A DNA stretch of 9,103 bases from NCBI GenBank assembly GCA_030618475.1, contig JAUXDG010000093.1:1-9103 (forward strand), in the 5' to 3' direction. Each line of letters begins with the position of its first letter. Positions within the stretch are counted from its first letter, which is position 1. The stretch comes from Gammaproteobacteria bacterium (lineage in GTDB: Bacteria > Pseudomonadota > Gammaproteobacteria > DSM-19610). Shown here piece after piece: positions 1 to 5,200 of the stretch. The notes beneath the pieces were generated by a model. It was not told the origin of the DNA. It ran no database searches and was given only the letters and a program-made list of their open reading frames with translations. The position numbers and the translations under genes were made by a program.

Positions 1-1296
1 CTGGCCGGCACCTGGTGGGTGTTCGAGGTGATTCCCGTCGGTGTCACCAGCCTGGCCATCGGGGTTATACAGGCCGTGTTTCTGATCCGCCCGGCCAAAG
101 TCGCCTTCAACGATTTCATGGACCCCTCGGTGCTGTTTATCTTTGGTTCACTGGTGATCGGCATGGCATTTACCAAGGTAGGACTCACCAAACGCCTGGC
201 CTACAAAATGCTGACCATCGTTGGTGAAAGAACCAGCATGATCTACCTGGGCTGCTTCGTGGTGACCGCCGCCCTCACCCACGTGATGGCCCACACGGCG
301 GTGGCGGCCACCATGTTTCCTATCCTGATGGCCATCTACACCCTTTACGGTGAGGGCAGCAAACCCACCCGCTTCGGTAAGGGCCTGTTTATCGGTATGG
401 CCTTCGTGGCCGGTGCCGGCAGCATGGTCACCCTGCTGGGGGCGGCACGCGGCGCGGTGGCCATTGGCTTCTTCAACGACATCGTCAACCGGGACATCTC
501 TTTCTTTGAATTAAGTTATTACATGCTGCCGGTGGGATGGTTGCTGGTGTTGCTGTGCTGGGGACTGATGATGATCATGTTCAGGCCGGAGAAGGCCCAT
601 ATCCCCGGTCTGCGGGAAAAAGCCAAACGCCTGTACAGGGAAGCCGGGCCGCTCAGCCGGCGGGAAATTTTTGTCGGACTGGTCGTACTGGCGGTCATCC
701 TGACACTGTCATTGAAGTCCTTTATTCCGGCTATCGCATTCATCGACAAGTCTTCGGTGGTACTGCTGTCCACCATCATCTTCTTTCTGTTCAAGATCCT
801 GACGGTCAGGGAGCTGGAGGAAATCCCCTGGAATATCGTGCTGTTGTTCGCCGGGGCGATGAGCATCGGCTTCTGCCTGTGGGATACCGGGGCAGCCAGC
901 TGGCTGGCCATCAACTGGCTGGCGATGTTCCACGATGCCAACTGGTTCGTGTTTGTGATGGCGCTGTCCTTTTTCGTCATGATCATGACCAACTTCATCA
1001 TGAACGTGGCGGCCATCGCTATCTCGCTGCCGGTGGCCCTGGTGATTGCCCCCTATCTGGGTGTGGCGCCGGAGGTGGTGCTGTTTGCCTCGCTGATGGT
1101 ATCGGCCTGCCCTTTCCTGCTGCTGGTGGGCGCTGCACCAAACGCCATCGCCTACGATTCCAGACAGTTCAGCACCGGCCAGTTTTTCATGGCTGGTATA
1201 CCCGGCAGCCTGGTGCTGATGGCGGTCGCAGCCCTCGCCGTCGGTATCATCTGGCCATTTATGAACATGCCGATCACCGACGTTGCCCTACCCTGA
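1..1296 (+). CDS. DASS/SLC13-family anion (or dicarboxylate) permease, N-terminus outside the window
   Basis: Inner-membrane transporter of the divalent anion:sodium symporter superfamily (SLC13, ArsB/NhaD-like fold). The frame is open from base 1 and reads LAGTWWVFEVIPVGVTSLAI, the usual 'WW.tEaiP...T.L' start of the first conserved helix of this family. The true start is therefore left of the window, probably some tens of residues away. The GTG at 19 is internal. Counting from that codon, about ten hydrophobic segments follow, with re-entrant hairpin regions near residues 84-105 and 318-345 and a late GAAPNAIAYDS motif (371-381) matching the family's '..PPNAI' signature. The two Ser-Asn-Thr motifs that line the sodium/substrate sites in characterised members are not intact: they read AHT (91-93) and MNV (328-330). 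The first 'GTPPN' loop reads GAARGA (141-146). Family assignment is strong. Substrate and coupling ion cannot be told. It ends at TGA 1294-1296 with no gene close behind it on this strand. Confidence 0.85.
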   Translation: MAGTWWVFEVIPVGVTSLAIGVIQAVFLIRPAKVAFNDFMDPSVLFIFGSLVIGMAFTKVGLTKRLAYKMLTIVGERTSMIYLGCFVVTAALTHVMAHTAVAATMFPILMAIYTLYGEGSKPTRFGKGLFIGMAFVAGAGSMVTLLGAARGAVAIGFFNDIVNRDISFFELSYYMLPVGWLLVLLCWGLMMIMFRPEKAHIPGLREKAKRLYREAGPLSRREIFVGLVVLAVILTLSLKSFIPAIAFIDKSSVVLLSTIIFFLFKILTVRELEEIPWNIVLLFAGAMSIGFCLWDTGAASWLAINWLAMFHDANWFVFVMALSFFVMIMTNFIMNVAAIAISLPVALVIAPYLGVAPEVVLFASLMVSACPFLLLVGAAPNAIAYDSRQFSTGQFFMAGIPGSLVLMAVAALAVGIIWPFMNMPITDVALP

Positions 1297-1345
1297 CAAA
1301 CCACCCTGGTCTGAATACTATTTACTTAAGCTGGTTTCATGTAAA

Positions 1346-1419
1346 TAGCCACGGAAAACACCGAAGGCACGGAAATGTTTTACCGTTTAGTTCCGTGATT
1401 TCCGTGTATTCCGTGGCTA
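1346..1419. repeat. Imperfect inverted repeat made of three plus three 9-bp units
   Basis: Left arm 1346-1374 and right arm 1391-1419 are reverse complements at 25 of 29 positions, with a 16-nt loop. Each arm is itself three tandem 9-mers: CACGGAAAA, CACCGAAGG, CACGGAAAT at 1350-1376, and AGTTCCGTG, ATTTCCGTG, TATTCCGTG at 1389-1415. I remember similar CCACGGAA/ACACGGAA-rich palindromes scattered between genes in many environmental bacteria, so this is probably a dispersed intergenic element. Transcribed, it would form a long hairpin between the permease and the binding-protein gene. It has no T-run, so it is not a standard intrinsic terminator. Confidence 0.8.
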
Positions 1420-1540
1420 AATTCAACACTGTTCGATCGGGGGCGGGACAGCGGGAAGCTCAAGTAAGTAGCATTGCACCCTGATCTGTGTATTCGACTC
1501 GCGAACAGGTATAGTTAGATTAATAAATAATCGATTTTTC

Positions 1541-1549
1541 GGAGGAACA
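1541..1549 (+). promoter_or_regulatory. Shine-Dalgarno site of the solute-binding protein gene
   Basis: GGAGG at 1541-1545 lies 4 nt before the ATG at 1550 and fixes that start. Upstream, 1510-1515 reads TATAGT (5 of 6 to the -10 consensus), but I found no convincing -35 at the right distance, so a promoter there is only a possibility. Confidence 0.75.
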
Positions 1550-2317
1550 ATGAATAACACCTTACGCCGGATAACCGCACTGTCATTGTTGCTGGGGGTT
1601 TTCTGCCAGGCTTCACTGGCACAGAATCTTAATGTCGTCCACAGCGGCAAGTGGCCACCGTATGCCGATGCAGGACTGCCACAGCAGGGGCTGGCGGTTG
1701 AACTGGTCACGACAGCCCTGAAAAGAGCGGGCTACACTCCCGTGGTCAATCTGGATTCACTGGACCGGATTCTGGAAGGCGGCAAACTGGGTGTCTACGA
1801 TGTATTTGCAACACCCTGGTTCAGTGAAGAGCGTAACCAGTATCTCTATTACAGTGAACCCTATCTCGAATCCTACATACGTTTTATCAAAAAGAAGGAC
1901 AAGAAATTTGACTTTAATTCATTCGCTGACCTGAAAGGAATGATGATCGGTATAGTCGCGGATTACGCGTACGACGAAACGTTCAACCAGTCGCGTGACC
2001 TGATCAAGATCAGCGAACGCAACCTTATCCAGAACCTGCTCAAACTGACCCAGGGCCGTATCGATCTGGCCCTGGATGACGAGCTTGTCCTGCAATACGA
2101 AATCAACCAGTACATGCCAAACAGCATGGCAGAACTGGAGTTACTCCCCAAGCCACTGGCGGTTCGGGGGATTCACATCGGGGTAAGCCGCGAGAACCCT
2201 GATCACGAGAAAATTGCCGCCGCTTTCGACAAGGCAATTGCCGATATGAAGAAAGATGGCACATACGATCTTATCGTGTCCAAGCACTACATCTATATCA
2301 AGAAACCGGCACAGTAA
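1550..2317 (+). CDS. Periplasmic solute-binding protein, family 3 (amino-acid-binding type), orphan
   Basis: A 255-residue protein with a Sec signal peptide: basic MNNTLRR, a hydrophobic stretch at 8-19, and a likely cut after SLA at 24. The mature part follows the SBP_bac_3 pattern. It has a first strand with the ligand-site segment SGKWPPYAD (32-40), GLAVELVTTALKRAGY (47-62), a 'D.(F)ATPWFSEER' turn (84-95), Y.SEPYLESYIRFIKKK (100-116), an LKGMMIGIVADYAYDE hinge strand (128-143), and a C-terminal helix with 'K.DGTYD.I...Y' (234-247). Such proteins capture amino acids or similar small ligands in the periplasm for an ABC importer, or act as sensors. No permease or ATPase gene is nearby, so it either serves a distant transporter or has a sensory or other role. 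The stop at 2315-2317 is one base from the stop of the convergent gene. The ligand is unknown. Confidence 0.85.
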   Translation: MNNTLRRITALSLLLGVFCQASLAQNLNVVHSGKWPPYADAGLPQQGLAVELVTTALKRAGYTPVVNLDSLDRILEGGKLGVYDVFATPWFSEERNQYLYYSEPYLESYIRFIKKKDKKFDFNSFADLKGMMIGIVADYAYDETFNQSRDLIKISERNLIQNLLKLTQGRIDLALDDELVLQYEINQYMPNSMAELELLPKPLAVRGIHIGVSRENPDHEKIAAAFDKAIADMKKDGTYDLIVSKHYIYIKKPAQ

Positions 2318-2318
2318 T

Positions 2319-2762
2319 TCAAGCCGCTCTCTGTGAATCGCCCTTGATTTCACGAATGAGCGGATAGAGGCGCTCGGTTTCATCCTGAATACGGTTCAGA
2401 ATGAGTTCAAACATCTTGCTGGTTTCTTTGTAGAATTCGCTATGGTTGCTGATATTCAGCGCGTGCTTGCGTTTTTCACACCAGGTTTTCGTGTACTTGG
2501 CAAAGATAAGCTTGATTTCCCGTGATCCGCTCATAAACATGCGCGCGGTATTGTTTACCTTGGTGTCCGAGTTTGTCAGCAGGTCCGTATAGGTATGGTC
2601 CACCATATCCAGATGGGCCTTGATCCTGTCGCCATAGCGGTAAAAGAGGTCACAACAGATAGCAGTATCACACATCGCTCTGTCGGCCAGCAGGTAGGAA
2701 AGCACATTGGTCAGTTCGGTGATTTCGTCGTTCTGTCTATTCAATTCTTCAAAAGTAATCAT
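2319..2762 (-). CDS. Small all-helical protein, hemerythrin-like (HHE fold) but apparently lacking the iron ligands
   Basis: The chosen start is the ATG at 2762, because GGAG sits 8 nt upstream. A GTG at 2771 would add three residues but overlaps that site. The product is 147 residues with no signal peptide, predicted cytosolic and almost all helical. Its last helix, 'RIQDETERLYPLI' (124-136), resembles the end of hemerythrin HHE domains ('H..EE..LFPLI'), but Arg/Gln stand where the ligand His would be. Other possible ligands are H50, H56, H100 and H107, which are not in the standard HxxxE/HxxxH spacing. Cysteines C31, C36, C37 and C95 are a notable extra. A degenerate hemerythrin-like four-helix bundle is my best guess. 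The alternative is an unrelated helical protein of unknown role. It converges on the binding-protein gene with one base between stops and no terminator, so transcripts probably overlap. Confidence 0.7.
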   Translation of the reverse strand: MITFEELNRQNDEITELTNVLSYLLADRAMCDTAICCDLFYRYGDRIKAHLDMVDHTYTDLLTNSDTKVNNTARMFMSGSREIKLIFAKYTKTWCEKRKHALNISNHSEFYKETSKMFELILNRIQDETERLYPLIREIKGDSQRAA

Positions 2763-2824
2763 TATCAGCACTCCATCCGATTATTGTGTAGTCGGGTATA
2801 GCCATAATCCCCAACATTTATATC

Positions 2825-2853
2825 AGGTTAAAATCCTTATACAGGCGTGTCAA
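2825..2853 (-). promoter_or_regulatory. Candidate sigma-70 promoter for the hemerythrin-like gene
   Basis: On the minus strand a perfect -35, TTGACA (2848-2853), is followed after 17 nt by TAACCT (2825-2830), which matches only 3 of 6 of the -10 consensus. The position, about 60 bases upstream of the start at 2762, suits a promoter. The weak -10 keeps confidence low and may indicate activation by a regulator. Confidence 0.35.
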
Positions 2854-2905
2854 TGAGAAGAGACTATAAAACGGCTCAGAAACGTATTTCACTGAATCCT
2901 GTCAC

Positions 2906-2933
2906 AAAAAAGCCTGTTATTTTGTCAGGCTTT
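2906..2933 (-). terminator. Rho-independent terminator on the minus strand, after the VIT-family gene
   Basis: Read on the minus strand: a perfect 8-bp stem AAAGCCTG / CAGGCTTT (2926-2933 with 2909-2916) with a 9-nt loop, running straight into six T residues (2906-2911, the last three shared with the stem). It lies about 105 bases past the stop of the gene at 3038-3613 and separates it from the downstream hemerythrin-like gene. On the plus strand only three T's follow the stem, so it should act mainly one way. Confidence 0.8.
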
Positions 2934-3037
2934 GTCGATTTCAATACTTCTGTAGCGGGCTATTCTGGCTGAGTTTTTCTAACCATTTGTAATGTATGGC
3001 TAATGCCGGATTCCCGTTACAATCCGCCCTTTCAACG

Positions 3038-3613
3038 CTAGGCTCCAATTATAAGAATAATGCCGGCGGTCAGTAAACCAATGAGCAGCGTACGCAGGCC
3101 GCTCCATAACCAGAACCGGTGGCTCACCGTGCCGATAAACGCCCCTAACAGAAACAAGGTGATAAAGGCGACGACGATTGAAGCTTCCAGCGGTGCCAGT
3201 GGCAATGCCATACCGGCCTCCGACAACCACAGCGGCGTAATAATCAACAGCGCCATGATAAACGGCGCAAAACCGTTCACTGTGCCGATCAGAACAGGCA
3301 CCAGTCGTGCCGCCCGGCCGTGCGCCGTATCCTCGAGGTCGTGCCCCAATGCCTGTTCCAGTTCCTTCAACTCCTGTTCCCGCTCGGCCGTCTCACTCAC
3401 ATAAGCACTGGCAAAACCGCTCACCGTGAGCGCTATGGCGGCACCAAGGCAGGCACTGATCGCAACAGGGATGGCCACGCCTCCGCTTGCATAGAATCCC
3501 ATGGTGAGTCCCAGTATTGTCAGGGCCCCATCGAAGCCGTTGGTCACAAAGTAGCGTCGGGCTATCTTGTCGGCGCGAGTGAGCTGAAACAGAAAACGAA
3601 GTCGATCAAACAT
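3038..3613 (-). CDS. VIT1/CCC1-family membrane protein (probable iron/manganese transporter)
   Basis: A 191-residue protein counted from the ATG at 3613. An in-frame TTG at 3628 would add five residues. Neither start has a good ribosome site, so the start is uncertain. There are about five membrane segments. The N-terminal motif RRYFVTNGFDGALTILGLTMG (20-40), the second segment running into 'SGFASAYVSETAEREQELKELE' (65-86), and the C-terminal 'WSGLRTLLIGLLTAGI' (170-185) match the VIT/CCC1 family (once DUF125), whose members move Fe2+ or Mn2+ across membranes. The loop between segments 2 and 3 is short (about 30 residues, acidic and helical). It is shorter than the Glu/Met-rich metal-binding domain of plant and yeast-type VIT proteins, as in the small archaeal/bacterial branch. 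A terminator follows downstream. Upstream, two palindromic repeats separate it from the DUF211 gene. Metal specificity and direction are not known from sequence. Confidence 0.78.
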   Translation of the reverse strand: MFDRLRFLFQLTRADKIARRYFVTNGFDGALTILGLTMGFYASGGVAIPVAISACLGAAIALTVSGFASAYVSETAEREQELKELEQALGHDLEDTAHGRAARLVPVLIGTVNGFAPFIMALLIITPLWLSEAGMALPLAPLEASIVVAFITLFLLGAFIGTVSHRFWLWSGLRTLLIGLLTAGIILIIGA

Positions 3614-3638
3614 GTGGCCATGTACCAATTACCGAGGC

Positions 3639-3756
3639 GTGCGTATGTTGGCCGACATAAGCTTGCGGGACACGCTGTAAATACATCCCTGTACGCTCGA
3701 CGGCCGCGTCCATGCGGCCGACGGTCCCGCAAGCTTATGACGGCCAACTTACGTAC
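3639..3756. repeat. Long palindromic element A (miniature inverted-repeat-like)
   Basis: Arms 3642-3670 and 3725-3753 are complementary at 27 of 29 positions, and pairing extends to 3639/3756 with one G-U pair. Both arms carry AAGCTT followed or preceded by the GCGGGA/TCCCGC core. The 54-nt interior holds a second perfect hairpin, CGGCCGC-(6 nt)-GCGGCCG (3701-3720). From memory, closely similar GGGACACGC...GACGGTCCCGC palindromes occur between genes in many gammaproteobacteria, so this is most likely a dispersed non-autonomous element. I see no transposase and no clear target duplication. Confidence 0.85.
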
Positions 3757-3769
3757 TCATTAATAAGCA

Positions 3770-3864
3770 GGCCACAAGCAGATCCACATTGCTTTACAAG
3801 ACACGCTGTGCCCCAGGGCACCCTCTCTTGCTACGCAATTGACAATGTGGGTCTGCTTGTGGTC
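3770..3864. repeat. Long palindromic element B, related in layout to element A
   Basis: Arms 3770-3791 and 3843-3864 are complementary at 20 of 22 positions. The interior has a small hairpin GTGCC-CCAG-GGCAC (3808-3821). It shares the 10-mer GACACGCTGT with element A (3800-3809 here, 3669-3678 in A), in both cases just inside the left arm. The 13-bp spacer between A and B is AT-rich. The right arm ends 18 bases beyond the stop of the DUF211 gene, so on the minus strand the RNA of that operon would fold here. No T-run is present. Confidence 0.8.
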
Positions 3865-3882
3865 ATTTCAGTTGCTTGCCGG

Positions 3883-4155
3883 CTATCGCTCCGGTGGTGG
3901 TGAATTGCTAACCTCCACTTCATCTATGCTGTGCACTGAAGCTCCCAGGCCGGTGATGGTTTCGACAATCGTCTGGTACGGTATATCGTCGCTCTCTATT
4001 ACCACCACAGTAGTCTCGGTCTTCTCGTCTATCTCTGTCACCGTCACCTTTACGTGACAACCAGGATTCTGATCCGCAATCGCGCTGGCAAAATCAAGCG
4101 CATTTGGTTGATGGGGTTTGAGTACGTCCAGCACAATACGTTTTATTGAAGACAT
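3883..4155 (-). CDS. DUF211-family protein (small ferredoxin-like fold, function unknown)
   Basis: A 90-residue soluble protein. The start MSSIKRIVLDVLKPHQPNAL, followed by VKVTVTEIDEKTETTVVVIESDDI (35-58) and GASVHSIDEVEV (71-82), is the pattern of DUF211 (COG1888). This family is best known from archaea, and its structures show a ferredoxin-like beta-alpha-beta sandwich. Its biochemical role is not established to my knowledge. The start ATG (4153-4155) lies inside the end of egtD: the genes overlap by 13 nt in different frames, and GAGAGG stands 3 nt before the ATG. Translation is therefore probably coupled to egtD, which suggests a shared process. The C-terminal tail SNSPPPER is likely disordered. 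Family assignment is confident. Function is open. Confidence 0.85.
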   Translation of the reverse strand: MSSIKRIVLDVLKPHQPNALDFASAIADQNPGCHVKVTVTEIDEKTETTVVVIESDDIPYQTIVETITGLGASVHSIDEVEVSNSPPPER

Positions 4156-5138
4156 TGGCCTCTCTTTAATAAACGAATACAGTGGACGCTGAATAGCTTA
4201 TCGTCATCGGTCCATACCTTTTCCGGCACAAACCCCGCCGCCTCTGCCAGGGACTGAAACTCTTCGACGCTGTATTTGTAGGAATTCTCAGTGTGAATGG
4301 TTTCCCCCGCGGCAAACTCGAACAGTTGCCCGGCGACAGTTACGGCCTGCGCCTTATTGCTCACCAGGTGCATTTCGACACGCCCTTCCGGTTCATTGTA
4401 AAAGGCATGGTGGCTAAACGCCTGCACATCAAAATCCGCGTCAAGCTCCCAGTTGATACGATGCAGCATATTCCGGTTAAATGCAGCGGTAAGCTGCTGA
4501 CTGTCGTTATATGCCGCATGAAGCAGCTCAACATCTTTTTTCAGGTCAACCCCGATGAGCATCCTGCCCCCCTCTTCCAGGTGATGCGCCATCCGCCGTA
4601 ATAATTCAAGCGCTCTGGATGGCTCGAAGTTACCGATGCTCGATCCCGGAAAGAAGACCACCCGCGGCAGATGGTCCGGACAACAGGGTAGATCGAAGTC
4701 TGTCGTGTAATCGGCGCAGACAGCATGAACTTCCAGCGCCGGGTAATCAGCCGCCAGCGCCTCGGCCGAACCCAGCAGATGTTCCCTGGAAATATCCACC
4801 GGCATATAAACTGCCGGCTTGATCGCATCCAGCAGGACGCGAATCTTTTTGCTGCTGCCGCTGCCCAGTTCCAGCAGCAGACAATTCTGACCGAGCAAAT
4901 CCGCGATGGCTTCACCGTGTTCCTGCAGGATGCCGATTTCGGTGCGTGTCGGATAATACTCGGGGAGTTCCGTGATGGCGTCGAACAACTCTGACCCCTT
5001 ACGGTCGTAGAAAAACTTGGGAGAGAGTTGCCTGGACGCCCGGGAGAGACCACTGAGAACTTCGGCCTTGAAGTCGTCCAGGACCGGGTGGTAATCATGG
5101 AAATGCAGGGTAGAAGATACGGGGCTTTCAATGCTCAT
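4143..5138 (-). CDS. egtD: L-histidine N-alpha-methyltransferase (ergothioneine biosynthesis)
   Basis: A SAM-dependent enzyme that trimethylates the alpha-amino group of histidine to hercynine, the first step of ergothioneine synthesis in the cytosol. The chosen start is ATG 5138 (331 residues), because GCAGG lies 5 nt upstream. The ATG at 5156 adds six residues but has no ribosome site. Family landmarks in order are LSPKFFYD (39-46), YYPTRTEI (61-68), the SAM-binding ELGSGSS (90-96), PVDISREHL (113-121), FFPGSSIGNF (162-171), VEMHLVS (254-260) and TENSYKYS (283-290). The residues that set histidine recognition in mycobacterial EgtD (Tyr39, Asn166, Met252, Glu282, Ser284) appear to have counterparts in Y44, N170, M256, E284 and S286. 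This supports histidine rather than tryptophan as substrate. The gene lies 62 bases after the MscS-like gene and overlaps the DUF211 gene by 13 nt. No egtB or other ergothioneine gene is in the window. Confidence 0.9.
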   Translation of the reverse strand: MSIESPVSSTLHFHDYHPVLDDFKAEVLSGLSRASRQLSPKFFYDRKGSELFDAITELPEYYPTRTEIGILQEHGEAIADLLGQNCLLLELGSGSSKKIRVLLDAIKPAVYMPVDISREHLLGSAEALAADYPALEVHAVCADYTTDFDLPCCPDHLPRVVFFPGSSIGNFEPSRALELLRRMAHHLEEGGRMLIGVDLKKDVELLHAAYNDSQQLTAAFNRNMLHRINWELDADFDVQAFSHHAFYNEPEGRVEMHLVSNKAQAVTVAGQLFEFAAGETIHTENSYKYSVEEFQSLAEAAGFVPEKVWTDDDKLFSVHCIRLLKRGQCLQ

Positions 5139-5200
5139 GTGCGCCTGCTTATCCATCAGTGTCAGGGATCACCAGCGCAGATTGTGGCACTGAAGATAAT

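Noticed and set aside
537..1484. Plus-strand open frame of 315 codons overlapping the permease
   Set aside because: Out-of-frame shadow of the DASS-family gene, rich in Gly/Arg/His, with no recognisable domain, and running through the palindromic repeat.
2300..2340. Possible shared terminator between the convergent genes
   Set aside because: Only one base separates the stops and I could find no stem with a T-run on either strand.
2934..3037. Possible small RNA or second terminator between the T-run hairpin and the VIT stop codon
   Set aside because: Only weak short stems such as GGATT/AATCC are present. Nothing distinguishes this from a plain 3' untranslated stretch.
3320..3763. Plus-strand open frame across the VIT gene and palindrome A
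   Set aside because: Antisense to a supported membrane protein and extends into a repeat. No family resemblance.
3639..3864. CRISPR-like or tRNA-like structure
   Set aside because: There are no regularly spaced direct repeats with spacers and no cloverleaf. The pairing is long-arm palindromic.
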